Of a stretch of 64,000 nucleotides of DNA, positions 1 to 8,902 are shown in pieces (the stretch's first letter is position 1; every line of letters starts with the position of its first letter). Where the stretch lies: NCBI RefSeq assembly GCF_026626635.1, contig NZ_JAPNKA010000001.1, positions 4,712,001-4,776,000 on the forward strand, written 5' to 3'. The position numbers and the translations under genes were made by a program. The DNA comes from Archangium lansingense. Lineage in GTDB: Bacteria; Myxococcota; Myxococcia; Myxococcales; Myxococcaceae. The notes under the pieces were generated by a model. It was not told the origin of the DNA and made no database searches. It was given only the letters and a program-made list of their open reading frames with translations.

Positions 1-1
1 C

Positions 2-1075
2 CAGGGCGTAGACCTGGGGACGAAGTACGCCACGCGGCTGCATCGCATGTACGAGGCCTCTCGCGCCTGGTGCTCCGAGCAGGGGCTGGCGCCGCAGGTG
101 GGCGACAACGACTCGGGCCGTGTCTTCCCCTTCCAGGAGCGGGACTCGCGCGAGCAGGGTTACCTCGCACCGCTGGGGGCGGCCCTCTTCGGTGATGCGA
201 AGCTGGCGGAGGGGCCCTTCCCGGATGAGGCCGCCTGGCTGCTGGGACTGTCCGGTCTCGAATGCTTCCGAGGGCTGCCCGCTGCACGGCCCGCGGGCTC
301 GGTGAGCTTCCCCGAAGGGGGCTTCCACGTGCTGCGCGGGGCGGGGGCGGTGGTGACGGTGAGTGCCGGCACCCAGGGACAGCACGGGGTGGGCGGGCAC
401 AGCCACAACGACAAGCTCTCCTTCGAGCTGCACCTGCGCGGACGGCCCGTCATCGTGGACCCGGGCACGGGCACGTACACGCGGGAGCCGGTGGTGCGCA
501 ACGCGTTCCGCTCCACGGCCGCGCACAACACGCTCGAGGTGGACGGCACGGAGCAGACGCCGCTGGAGCCGGGCCGACTGTTCGCGCTGCCCGAGGCGGC
601 GCGCGCTCGCGTGCAGGTGTTCCAACCGGGGGCGGAGCTGGATCGCCTCGCCGTGCGCCACGATGGCTACCGCGTGCTGCCCTCTCCCGTGGGAGTGGAG
701 CGCACCTTCGTGCTCGACAAGCGCGAGCGCGCGCTCGGAGTGACGGACGCGCTGGTGGGGGTGGGGCTTCACGATGTGAAGGGGAGGCTCCACCTTCCGG
801 ACCGCGAGGCGCGAATGAGGGCGCCAACGCCCGAGCAGCTGGCGCGGGCGCTGCGTGTACCGGAGGCGCCGCGGAGCTTCGAATCCCTGGGTGTGGAGTT
901 GGGGCCGGCGGAGGCACCGGAGGCACTGGTGCTCTTCGCGGAGGGCCTGGAGCCGCGGTTGGAGCCGTCTCGGTACTCGCCGGGATACGGCCTCGTGGTG
1001 CCGTCGCAGGTGGTGGTGTTCGGGGGGCGGGTGTCGCCCCCGGTGTGGCTGAGGTGGGTGGTCGTCTTCAACTGA
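2..1075 (+). CDS. Heparinase II/III-type protein, C-terminal part (cut by window edge)
   Basis: The reading frame is open from base 2, so the N-terminus lies outside the window; an internal ATG at 47 is unlikely to be the true start. The visible part carries the beta-sandwich core of heparinase II/III proteins: the GGHSHNDKLSFEL block, the VDPGTGTY block and the STAAHNTLEVDG block, all conserved in that family. Such proteins act on acidic polysaccharides in the periplasm, or occur as accessory proteins in exopolysaccharide clusters. The next gene is a nucleotide-sugar dehydrogenase in the same direction, 58 bases on, which supports an exopolysaccharide role. Whether it is a true lyase cannot be judged because the N-terminal alpha/alpha toroid domain is missing. 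Confidence 0.8.
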   Translation, partial: QGVDLGTKYATRLHRMYEASRAWCSEQGLAPQVGDNDSGRVFPFQERDSREQGYLAPLGAALFGDAKLAEGPFPDEAAWLLGLSGLECFRGLPAARPAGSVSFPEGGFHVLRGAGAVVTVSAGTQGQHGVGGHSHNDKLSFELHLRGRPVIVDPGTGTYTREPVVRNAFRSTAAHNTLEVDGTEQTPLEPGRLFALPEAARARVQVFQPGAELDRLAVRHDGYRVLPSPVGVERTFVLDKRERALGVTDALVGVGLHDVKGRLHLPDREARMRAPTPEQLARALRVPEAPRSFESLGVELGPAEAPEALVLFAEGLEPRLEPSRYSPGYGLVVPSQVVVFGGRVSPPVWLRWVVVFN

Positions 1076-1133
1076 AGACACGGGACGGGGCGTGACGGGG
1101 GGGACCCGCATGCCTTCAGGAGAGGTGAGTCAG

Positions 1134-2459
1134 ATGCGCGTCATGGTGAGCCCGCTGCTGGAGAAGATTCGTCGGCGCGAGGCGAGGGTGGGCGTGGTGG
1201 GGATGGGCTACGTCGGTCTGCCGCTGGGGATGGCGTTCGCGGAGGCCGGCTTCCCCGTGACTGGACTCGAAGTGGACAAGCGGAAGGTGGACAACATCGG
1301 CAAAGGGGTGAGCTACATCAAGCACATTCCCAGCGCTCCGCTGGCGGAGCTGACGAGCAAGGGCAAGCTGAGGGCAACGACGGACTTCGCGAAGGCCCGC
1401 GAGATGGACTGCATCATCATCTGCGTGCCCACGCCCCTGACGGCCTCGCGTGAGCCCGACATGAGCTACATCGTCAAGACGGGCGAGGCGCTGTCGCCGC
1501 ACGTCCGTCCCGGGCAGCTCTTCATCCTGGAGTCCACCACGTACCCGGGCACCACGGACGAGGTCCTCAAGCCGCTGCTGGAGCGGAGCGGCCTGAAGGC
1601 GGGCGTGGACTTCCACCTGGCCTTCAGCCCCGAGCGCGAGGATCCGGGCAACAAGAGCTTCAACACCAAGACGATTCCGAAGATCGTCGGTGGCCACACG
1701 CCGGCGTGCCTCGAGGTGGCGCAGGCCCTCTATGCCAGCGCGCTGAAGGAGACGGTGCCCGTGTCCTCCACCCGCGTGGCCGAGCTGGCCAAGCTGTTGG
1801 AGAACATCTACCGCTGCGTCAACATCGCCATGGTCAACGAGATGAAGATGCTCTGCGACCGGATGAACATCGACGTGTGGGAGGTCATCAACGCGGCGGC
1901 GACGAAGCCCTTCGGCTTCCAGGCCTTCTACCCGGGCCCGGGCCTCGGCGGTCACTGCATCCCGATCGATCCCTTCTACCTGACGTGGAAGGCGCGCGAG
2001 TACGAGTTCCACACCAAGTTCATCGAGCTGGCCGGCGAGGTGAACACGCAGATGCCGTACTACGTGGTCACGCGGACCATGGAGGCGCTCAACAAGAACA
2101 AGAAGACGCTCAACGGCGCGAAGGTGCTCTGCCTCGGTGCGGCGTACAAGAAGGACATCGACGACATGCGCGAGAGCCCGAGCCTCCGGGTCATCTCGCT
2201 GCTCAAGGAGAAGGGCGCCGAGGTCGCCTTCCACGACCCCTACGTGCCCCGCCTCGAGGAGGGCCACGGCTTCCACTACTCGATGCAGTCGGTGCCGCTG
2301 CACCCGGAGACGATCGGCCAGTACGACGCGGTCGTCATCCTCACGGACCACTCGTGCATCGACTACAACATGGTGGTGAAGCAGTCGCAGTGCGTCGTCG
2401 ATACCCGCAACGCCTGCAAGAACGTGGGCCCCGGGCGTGAGAAGGTGACCAAGGCCTGA
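1134..2459 (+). CDS. Nucleotide sugar 6-dehydrogenase (UDP-glucose/UDP-HexNAc dehydrogenase family)
   Basis: Oxidises a UDP-sugar at C6 to the uronic acid with two NAD+, supplying acidic sugars for surface polysaccharide. The N-terminal Rossmann motif GMGYVGLP is at about residues 24-31. The catalytic-cysteine block GPGLGGHCIPIDPF has its Cys near residue 275. A C-terminal UDP-binding domain follows (KKDIDDMRESPSL). The length of 441 aa is normal. I chose the ATG at 1134 because AGGAGAGG lies 8 bases upstream; a GTG at 1092 and an ATG at 1110 are in frame but have poorer sites. The GHCIPIDP context resembles the UDP-N-acetylhexosamine dehydrogenase branch (WbpA/WecC/TviB); the exact substrate is inferred only to family level. 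Confidence 0.9.
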   Translation: MRVMVSPLLEKIRRREARVGVVGMGYVGLPLGMAFAEAGFPVTGLEVDKRKVDNIGKGVSYIKHIPSAPLAELTSKGKLRATTDFAKAREMDCIIICVPTPLTASREPDMSYIVKTGEALSPHVRPGQLFILESTTYPGTTDEVLKPLLERSGLKAGVDFHLAFSPEREDPGNKSFNTKTIPKIVGGHTPACLEVAQALYASALKETVPVSSTRVAELAKLLENIYRCVNIAMVNEMKMLCDRMNIDVWEVINAAATKPFGFQAFYPGPGLGGHCIPIDPFYLTWKAREYEFHTKFIELAGEVNTQMPYYVVTRTMEALNKNKKTLNGAKVLCLGAAYKKDIDDMRESPSLRVISLLKEKGAEVAFHDPYVPRLEEGHGFHYSMQSVPLHPETIGQYDAVVILTDHSCIDYNMVVKQSQCVVDTRNACKNVGPGREKVTKA

Positions 2460-2504
2460 CAGGCGTGAGGTGGGCCGGCCCGGTTGCCGTCCCGCCAGAA
2501 CGCT

Positions 2505-2558
2505 GGAGGCCCCGCTGCGGCGCCATGAGGGGAGGCGCCGGGCGGGGTCTCCCTTTTC
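2505..2558. terminator. Bidirectional terminator between convergent genes
   Basis: GGAGGCCCCGC (2505-2515) pairs with GCGGGGTCTCC (2542-2552) with one mismatch, with an inner GGCGCC/GGCGCC pairing. CTTTTCT follows. It sits between the dehydrogenase and the convergent SDR gene, so it can serve both. Confidence 0.6.
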
Positions 2559-3337
2559 TACGGACGCTTGTTACCGGGCGCGCCGGGCTCGGGAATGGCC
2601 AGGTCCTCGGACGAGTAGTACTCGATGACCTGCTGCCGGTATGCCGGCCGCGAGTACACCTCGGGGCGAGGCTGCTCGATGGTCTCCACGAGGACGGCGG
2701 CGACCTCCTCGACGGACTGGGCGCCGGGAATCTTGCGCGAGTCCACGCCGCCGCCGAGCGCGTTCACGCCGAACTCGGTGGCCACCACTCCCGGTAGGAA
2801 CGTGGTGACGTGGATGCCCGGGTAGCGCTCGCGCAGCTCCTGGCGCAGGTTGGCCGTCAGTGCGTTGAGCGCGTGCTTGGCCGCGTTGTAGGCCGAGCGC
2901 TCCGGAACGTACGGCACCCGCCCCAACATGGACGAGACGTTGATGAGGTGCCCGCGCCCGCGCGACTGGAAGTGCGGCAGCACCGTCTGCATGCCATAGA
3001 GGGCCGACTTGACGTTGACGCGCATCATCTCGTCGAAGTCCTCGTCGGTGAGCTCGGAGACGAGCTTGCTGATGCCGCGCCCCGCGTTGTTCACCCAGAC
3101 ATCCACGTGCCCGAAGCGGGCGAGCGCAGTCTCCAGGAGCCGCTGCATGTCCGCGCGCTGAGAGACGTCGGTGACGACCGGGAGCGCCTCGGACCCTACA
3201 CGAGCCGCCACCTGGCGCAGCTCGGGCTCGCGCCGTGCGGCGAGCACCACCTTCCAGCCCATCTTGCCCGCCAGCTCCGCCAGGGCGGCCCCGATGCCCG
3301 CGCTCGCCCCGGTGATCACCACCACTTTGTTGTCCAT
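2558..3337 (-). CDS. Short-chain dehydrogenase/reductase (SDR family)
   Basis: A classical SDR of 259 aa. It has the cofactor motif TGASAGIG (residues 9-16), the NNAG motif (83-86), and the catalytic triad Ser135/136, Tyr150 and Lys154 in a YNAAK context. It is probably a cytosolic NAD(P)-dependent oxidoreductase acting on an alcohol or ketone. The C-terminal tail is somewhat extended, with several Tyr residues, as in short-chain dehydrogenases of the YqjQ/DltE-like group. It stands alone between a convergent dehydrogenase and a divergent peptidase gene, so neither substrate nor pathway can be named. Confidence 0.88.
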   Translation of the reverse strand: MDNKVVVITGASAGIGAALAELAGKMGWKVVLAARREPELRQVAARVGSEALPVVTDVSQRADMQRLLETALARFGHVDVWVNNAGRGISKLVSELTDEDFDEMMRVNVKSALYGMQTVLPHFQSRGRGHLINVSSMLGRVPYVPERSAYNAAKHALNALTANLRQELRERYPGIHVTTFLPGVVATEFGVNALGGGVDSRKIPGAQSVEEVAAVLVETIEQPRPEVYSRPAYRQQVIEYYSSEDLAIPEPGAPGNKRP

Positions 3338-3480
3338 GAACGTCTCCTCGGGTTCCGCTGTTCGCGGCGCTGTCTATCGGACGCACACCGTCCAGGCGAG
3401 CGGTTCCTGGAGGGTCCTTCTCCCACCGTTCACGTGAGGTGGAGCATGCTGGCGGGAGCTGGCTCGGCTAGAGTCGGGGC

Positions 3481-5208
3481 GTGCGAACCCGAAACTGGCC
3501 CGTCCTTCCACTGCTCGCCGCCTCCGTTCTGCTCACCGCCGCCGCGCCCGCCCCGGACGCGCGCGTGACGCTGCTGAACGCCATGGCGGACGAGCTCCAG
3601 CGCAACCAGAAACAGCTCAAGCTGCAGAACCACGAGCCTCCGTACTTCATGAGCTACCAGCTCAAGGAGGGGGAGCAGCACGGCATCGTCGCCCGGTACG
3701 GGGCCATCTTCTTGGATGACTCGTACCGCGAGCGAAAGCTGTACGTGGACGTGCGGGTGGGCTCGTACGAGTTCGACAACTCGGGCCCCGAGGAATACGA
3801 CTTCTTTGGCGGCGGCCGGGGCTCCAGCTACTCGGCCAACAAGGACGCCCCCATCGACGACTCGCCCCTGGCGCTGCGCACCTCGCTGTGGCTGGTGACG
3901 GACGAGAAGTACAAGGCCGCGCTCTCGCAGTTCCTCAAGAAGAAGGCGGAGAACGTCTACGCGGTGGAGGATCCGAAGCAGGCGCCGTCCTTCTCCAAGG
4001 AGAAGCCGGCGACGTACGTGCAGCAGCCGGTGGCCTTCCCGTTCGATCACGACCGCTGGGCCCGGGTGGCCCGCGAGGTGTCCGCGCGCTTCAAGGCGCA
4101 CCCGGAGATCTTCGACTCGGAGGTGCGGGTGACGGCGGACAAGGTGAGGCGCCTGTTCGTGTCCAGCGAGGGCGGCCGCATCGTGACGGAAGAGACGATG
4201 TACGGGCTGCACGTGACGGCGGTGACGCGGGCGGAGGACGGGCAGCTGTTGGACAACTCGCGCAACTACTACGCGCCGACCGAGGCGGGGTTGCCGGACG
4301 ACAAGAAGCTGGCCGAGGCCACCACCAAGGTCATCGACGAGCTGCTGGCGCTGCGCAAGGCGCCGGCCATCGACCCGTACACGGGACCGGCCATCCTCGC
4401 GGCGGAGGCGGCGGGAGTGCTCTTCCACGAGACGATGGGCCACCGGCTGGAGGGAGATCGGCAGGATGGGGAAGGGGAGGGGAAGACGTTCCGGGGCCAG
4501 GTGGGCAAGCAGCTGCTGCCCACGTTCATCAGCCTCGTGGATGACCCGACGGTGCGCTCGCTGCGGGATGAGCCGCTCAACGGCTACTACGAGTACGACG
4601 AGGAGGGCGTGAAGGGGCAGCGGACGGTGCTGGTGGACAAGGGCGTGTTGAAGGGCTACCTGCTGTCGAGGCGGCCGCTGGATGGCTTCCCGCTGTCCAA
4701 CGGGCACGGGCGCAGCCAGGGCACGCGCAAGCCGGTGGCGCGCATGGCCAACCTCATTGTCGAGTCGACGAAGCAGGTGGATGACGCGGAGCTGAAGAAG
4801 CAGCTCATCGCCGAGGCGAAGCGGCAGGGCAAGCCGTACGGCCTGATCATCCGGGACATCACGGGCGGCAACACGAACACGTCGAGCTACGGCTACCAGG
4901 CGTTCAAGGGTATGCCGCGGATGGTGTACCGGGTGGACGTGAAGACGGGGCAGGAGACGCTGGTGCGCGGAGTGGAGATTGTCGGTACTCCGCTGTCGTC
5001 GATGAACCGGATCGTGGCCACGGGCCGCAAGCAGGGCATCTTCAACGGCTACTGCGGAGCGGAGAGCGGGAACGTGCCGGTGTCCACGGTGGCGCCGCCG
5101 GTGCTGCTGCAGGAGATCGAGCTGCAGCGCACGGTGGAGGGTAAGGACCGTCCCCCCATCCTGCTGAGCCCGACGGAGGGCACCACCGCCAGCGATGAAG
5201 TGAAGTAG
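3481..5208 (+). CDS. TldD/PmbA-family metallopeptidase with signal peptide
   Basis: A 575-aa member of the TldD/PmbA (peptidase U62) family. The zinc-site motif HETMGH lies near residues 316-321, followed by RLEGDRQDGEG and the C-terminal glycine-rich blocks (DITGGNTNTSSYGYQ, GTPLSSMNRI) typical of these proteins. Unlike cytosolic TldD it begins with a signal peptide (start GTG at 3481, hydrophobic LPLLAASVLLTAAAPAP), so it should act in the periplasm or outside the cell. Such secreted single-gene forms, without a PmbA partner beside them, are seen in other Proteobacteria and Myxococcota. The peptide substrate is unknown. Confidence 0.88.
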   Translation: MRTRNWPVLPLLAASVLLTAAAPAPDARVTLLNAMADELQRNQKQLKLQNHEPPYFMSYQLKEGEQHGIVARYGAIFLDDSYRERKLYVDVRVGSYEFDNSGPEEYDFFGGGRGSSYSANKDAPIDDSPLALRTSLWLVTDEKYKAALSQFLKKKAENVYAVEDPKQAPSFSKEKPATYVQQPVAFPFDHDRWARVAREVSARFKAHPEIFDSEVRVTADKVRRLFVSSEGGRIVTEETMYGLHVTAVTRAEDGQLLDNSRNYYAPTEAGLPDDKKLAEATTKVIDELLALRKAPAIDPYTGPAILAAEAAGVLFHETMGHRLEGDRQDGEGEGKTFRGQVGKQLLPTFISLVDDPTVRSLRDEPLNGYYEYDEEGVKGQRTVLVDKGVLKGYLLSRRPLDGFPLSNGHGRSQGTRKPVARMANLIVESTKQVDDAELKKQLIAEAKRQGKPYGLIIRDITGGNTNTSSYGYQAFKGMPRMVYRVDVKTGQETLVRGVEIVGTPLSSMNRIVATGRKQGIFNGYCGAESGNVPVSTVAPPVLLQEIELQRTVEGKDRPPILLSPTEGTTASDEVK

Positions 5209-5239
5209 GGCCGCGGGAAGGTTCTGGAATCACCAGGCG

Positions 5240-5280
5240 ACGGGCCGGAGTCCTTGTGGGGCTCCGGCCCGTTCGTATTT
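5240..5280. terminator. Terminator between convergent peptidase and rnk
   Basis: ACGGGCCGGAG (5240-5250) is a perfect 11-bp inverted repeat with CTCCGGCCCGT (5262-5272), followed by TCGTATTT. Its place between two convergent stop codons fits a shared intrinsic terminator. Confidence 0.75.
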
Positions 5281-5290
5281 CCGTCCTCTG

Positions 5291-5704
5291 TCAGAGGTTG
5301 AAGTGCCCCGACGCCTCCGGCTGATACGGCACGGAGACGATGCGGAGCGTCCTGATGCGTCCGCCCGGGAATGGCCAATCGATGGACTGGCCCACCGAAA
5401 GTCCGAGGAGGGCGCTCCCGATGGGGGCGAGCACGGAGATGCGGCCCTCGTCGCTGCGTGCATCCTGCGGGTAGCAGAGCGTGACGGCCCGGCGCGTGCC
5501 CATCTCGTCCTCGAAGACGACGGTGCTGTTCATCGTCACCACATCGGGAGGGACGTCCTCAGAAGTCGTCACCTCCGCGCGGGCCAGCTCCTGATCCAGC
5601 ATGTCGGACAGCACGGCGTTGCGTCCGCCGCTGTGCAGATCGATGACGCGCTGAATGCGCTCGAGGTCGGTCTTCGTGACGATGATGCGTCGCTCCTGGG
5701 TCAT
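5291..5704 (-). CDS. rnk: Rnk-type GreA/GreB-fold regulator of nucleoside diphosphate kinase
   Basis: A 137-aa protein matching Rnk: a short N-terminal arm (LERIQRVIDLH), then a GreA/GreB C-terminal FKBP-like domain with VTMNSTVVFED, ISVLAPIGSALLGLSVG and the IDWPFPGG turn. Rnk proteins bind RNA polymerase near the secondary channel and modulate nucleoside diphosphate kinase levels. The reading frame extends further upstream to 5818, but the ATG at 5704 has AGGAGAAG nine bases before it and matches the family length, so the upstream extension is rejected. Confidence 0.87.
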   Translation of the reverse strand: MTQERRIIVTKTDLERIQRVIDLHSGGRNAVLSDMLDQELARAEVTTSEDVPPDVVTMNSTVVFEDEMGTRRAVTLCYPQDARSDEGRISVLAPIGSALLGLSVGQSIDWPFPGGRIRTLRIVSVPYQPEASGHFNL

Positions 5705-6610
5705 GACAGTGCTTCTCCTGGGAAGTGGCCGCGCCGCGGCCGGGTGGGTTGAGATCGGTGATGCGTTCCGGCGCGGGGGCTGACGCTCGGGTGGAGCCGT
5801 TTTCATGGCTGCTCGCATGGGCGAGCAGCACAGGCTTCACGCAGGAGCGTGTCTGCTCAGCCCTCGGCGGAAACAGGACGCCGCGCGCCGGGGTCTAGAG
5901 CTGAGGGCGGGCGGCGTGGGATTTGAGCCAGGCAGTTGCCCGACCGTGGGCGAGCGGAACCCGACGCACCACTCCCCAGCGCGTACCGGACTTCATCGGA
6001 GCTGAGAGGAGGGGCGTCATGAATTCAGTCACCAGAGGTGTGCGCACAGCCTCGTGCGCATACAGAGGACCAGTATAACTGCTCGTTTTCTTCATGCAAC
6101 GGCGGGTGGTTTTCCAGCAATCCCCGTCTCCAGGGGTCGCGGAGGTCTGCCCGCCCTGTTGCAGCCCCGGGAGGGAGGAACAAACCCGGAGGAACAGGGG
6201 TTGGCCCAAGAGACGATGTGGTCTGAGCATCGTCGCGGACCCAGGAGAGCCGAGATGCGCATGTTGCCGCTGCCAGCCCCCGACAGGAGTGAGACCTCCT
6301 GGGCAGGGCTGTGCCGGCGCTCGTGCGTGCTGCACAGGGCCTCTGCCTGGCTCCTCGCCCGCACCGCGGCTCCTCGCTCCCAGAGGCGCTAGCGGTCGCT
6401 GAAGGAGGAAGAGCCTTCGTCTGGCTCGCCCTCGATGCTGGTCCCCTCTTGGGACCTGTGCACTCCCTCACGCACGTTCCCGAACGCCCCCAGCAGGCTG
6501 GAGTCCAGGCCTGTCCTGGCTGGCATCCGCGTGGCGCGCACGAGGAGGTCATGAGGCCGGGCGCCACCGGATGCGCCGGGCCGGAGTTCGACAGCGGAAA
6601 GGAGGCTGTA
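5705..6610. other. Long intergenic region without a recognisable gene
   Basis: About 900 bases between divergent rnk and the CBS gene. Frames stay open by chance on both strands, but none gives a recognisable protein or has a good ribosome site. A patch around 6060-6115 is AT-richer, with TATAAC at 6074-6079, and could hold a promoter; I see no matching -35. No hairpin, tRNA or transposon end stands out. Confidence 0.4.
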
Positions 6611-7051
6611 ATGTGGGTTCGAGACGTGATGCTGCGAGATGTGGCCGTTGTCGGGCCGGAGACCGCCCTCCGTGCAGCGGCGGAGCACATGTGGAAGTCT
6701 CAAGGCCAGCTCCTCGTCGTGGGTGACGAGCGAGGCATCTACGGTGTCGTGACGACGCGAGAGTTGGTCTTCGGCGCCGAGGCACAGGTGCAGGGATACT
6801 CCGTCGGTGGAGTGGGGGACCTCGCGAGCCTCGACTTCGTCTTCACCCACGAGGACGAGGCGGTGGAGGAACTGGCGCGGCGAATGGTTCACACAGGGGC
6901 GCGGCGTGCGATCGTCATCGACGGGGCGTTGCGCGCGGTGGGAGTGGTCTCTCCCAGGGAGTTGGCGAGGCCCGATGCTGTCGGACGGGCCTCCGAGGAG
7001 TCCTTCCCCGCCAGTGATGCCCCTTCCTGGACGGGCACCTCGGCCGGGTGA
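6611..7051 (+). CDS. CBS-domain-pair protein
   Basis: A 146-aa soluble protein of two CBS repeats (about residues 5-60 and 70-125), beginning MWVRDVMLRDV. Each repeat has the usual GVVTTRELV or GVVSPRELA end motif. Paired CBS domains (Bateman modules) bind adenine nucleotides and act as energy or ionic-strength sensors. The start is fixed by GGAAAGGAGG just upstream of the ATG at 6611. It lies 98 bases before a HAD/P-loop gene and upstream of an SLC13-type permease, all in one direction, so it may sense or gate something in that group; this is inferred from position only. Confidence 0.8.
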   Translation: MWVRDVMLRDVAVVGPETALRAAAEHMWKSQGQLLVVGDERGIYGVVTTRELVFGAEAQVQGYSVGGVGDLASLDFVFTHEDEAVEELARRMVHTGARRAIVIDGALRAVGVVSPRELARPDAVGRASEESFPASDAPSWTGTSAG

Positions 7052-7149
7052 CGCGTTCCTCATCGATTGGCGCTCGAGCGGACCCGCCTGGAACGGGTCT
7101 GCTCGAAGTGGCCGTTTTCTCTCATCCCTCACCCGAAATGGAGGTCTCA

Positions 7150-8843
7150 ATGCGCTACCTGGCCCTCGCCATGAGCTTGGATGGGAACCTGGCGGACGCT
7201 GGCCGTATCGATGCGGCACTCGAATCACTGCGGCGCTCGGGGCGGCGCGCGCTCCTGGTGACCGCGCGGCGGCTCGGAGAGCTGACCGCGGTCTGCCCCC
7301 GCCTGGAGCGCTTCGACTGCGTCATCGCGGAGAACGGCGCCGTCCTGCACTGGCCGGCGCGCCGCGAGAGTCTGTCCCTCTGCGGGCTGTTCCGGAGTCC
7401 TTCGTGAAGACCCTGAGCCGGCGAGTCCTCTCCCCCATCGAGCGGGGTCAGGTCGCCGTCTATACCCATGCGTCGAATGCGTGCGCGCTCGTCGAAGCGG
7501 TTCGCGAGCTCGGCCTCGAGCTTCAGATCAGCTTCTGCGGCGAGTCGGCTCTGGCCGTGCCTCCGGGCATCAACAAGGGGGCGGGCCTCCAGGAGGCGCT
7601 CCTATCGCTCGGGTTGTCTCCGCACGAGGCCGTCAGCATCGGGAGCGAAGCCAATGACCATTCGCTGCTGGGCGTGAGCGAGTGCGCGGTGGCCATGGCG
7701 GATGCCCTGCCCGCGATCAATGAGCGGGCCTTCTTCGTGACGAGAGGAGGGGCAGGCACCGGGGTGGTCGAGCTCATCGAAGAGCTGGTCCGAGATGATC
7801 TCCAGGCGGCAAAGGCGTGGATCCCCCACGACTCGCTGGTGCTCGGTTTCGACGGAGCTGGAGAGGCGGTGTGTGTTCCCTCCTATGGCGACAACATCCT
7901 CATCGCGGGGCCGCGTGGTGGCGGGCGGTCGAGCTACGTCTTCGGTTTCCTCGAGCGGCTCATCCAGAAGAAGTACCAGCCCTGCGTCATCGATCCCACG
8001 GGGGAGTTCGAGCCACGCGAGGACATGGTGCGGCTGGGGAGCCGGCTGCGCGCGCCCCGTGCGTCCGAGGTCATCGCCGCCCTGGCGGATCCGTCGGTGA
8101 AGCTCGTGGTCAACCTCGCGGGACTGCCTCCCTACGAGCAGCCGGGCTTCTGCTCCGAGCTGTTCACTGCGCTGAAGGGGATGAGGAAACGGACGGGGAG
8201 GCCCCATTGGATTGTCGTCGCGGGAGCCCAGCACCTGTGGCCAGCCGGAGGGCACACCGCCGCGGGGATCCCTTCGGCACTGGGTGAGACCCTGCTGCTG
8301 GCGGAGAACCCGGGGGATGTGGCGCCTCCCATCCTCCGTCAGGCCGATGTCGCCGTGGCTGTCGGGCCAGCGCCTGCGCGGACCCTCGTGCAGTTGGCCA
8401 AGGCACTCGATGAGGCACCTCCTCACCTCCCGCTCAGCGCTGGCCAGGAGGATGAAGTGCTCGCCTGGTTCGTCACGGAGGGGCACTGGCCCATGCGGCT
8501 GAGGATTTCACCGGGTCGCTCCGAGCGCCTGCGCCGCCTCCCCGGGCATGTGGAGGGGGACCTGGGCTCCGGGAGCTTCATCTTTCATGGGCCGGAGAGG
8601 AGGCTCAACCTGCGGGCCGGCAATCTGAGCGCGTTCTGCCAGCTCGCGGAGGGCGTGGACGAGCAGGCGTGGCTCTTCCACCTCTGGAATGGGGACTTCT
8701 CACGCTGGATACGGCACGTCCTCCGTGACGACGAGCTCGCTCGCGAGGTCTCCGCCATCGAGTGCCGCTACGAGCTTCCCGCGGACGACAGCCGCCGGCG
8801 GGTTCTCGGCGCCATCACCCATCGGTACGCGCTTCCCGCCTGA
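7150..8843 (+). pseudogene. Frameshifted HAD-hydrolase/P-loop ATPase fusion with degenerate active sites
   Basis: The frame opened by ATG 7150 (GGAGG 5 bases upstream) encodes a HAD-like N-terminus that stops at 7407. The rest continues in the next frame from about 7385 to 8843, so one base appears missing near the GGG at 7384-7386. Together the pieces match about 565 aa of the family that fuses a Cof-type HAD phosphatase to a P-loop ATPase. From memory of that family, the active sites are lost: the HAD nucleophile motif DxDGT reads SLDGN, the late HAD motif GDxxND reads GSEAND, Walker A reads GPRGGGRS (Lys to Arg), and Walker B reads VVAGAQ in place of VVDEAH. Good codon usage persists, so it is either a pseudoenzyme with a sequencing error or a young pseudogene. 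Confidence 0.7.
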
Positions 8844-8846
8844 GCC

Positions 8847-8878
8847 GAGGTGGGTCCGCGGCCAGCTGGACCCACCTC
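8847..8878 (+). terminator. Perfect hairpin between the HAD pseudogene and the permease
   Basis: GAGGTGGGTCC (8847-8857) and GGACCCACCTC (8868-8878) form an 11-bp perfect stem with a 10-base loop, starting three bases after the stop codon. There is no T-run, so it may be a weak terminator, an attenuator or an mRNA-stability element. Confidence 0.45.
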
Positions 8879-8902
8879 TCGAGGTTTCAGGAGCGTTTCG
8901 AA

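Noticed and set aside
1116..2351. 411-codon frame on the minus strand
   Set aside because: Antisense shadow of the nucleotide-sugar dehydrogenase, no domain.
5895..5975. tRNA-like look of the GC-rich stretch
   Set aside because: No cloverleaf, no T-loop or anticodon stem could be drawn.
5705..6610. Frames open through the long gap, including an N-terminal extension of the CBS gene from 6311
   Set aside because: No ribosome site or family match; the strong GGAAAGGAGG before 6611 marks the real start.
7384..7386. Programmed frameshift in the HAD/P-loop gene
   Set aside because: No slippery heptamer or downstream structure is evident at the junction; a lost base fits better.
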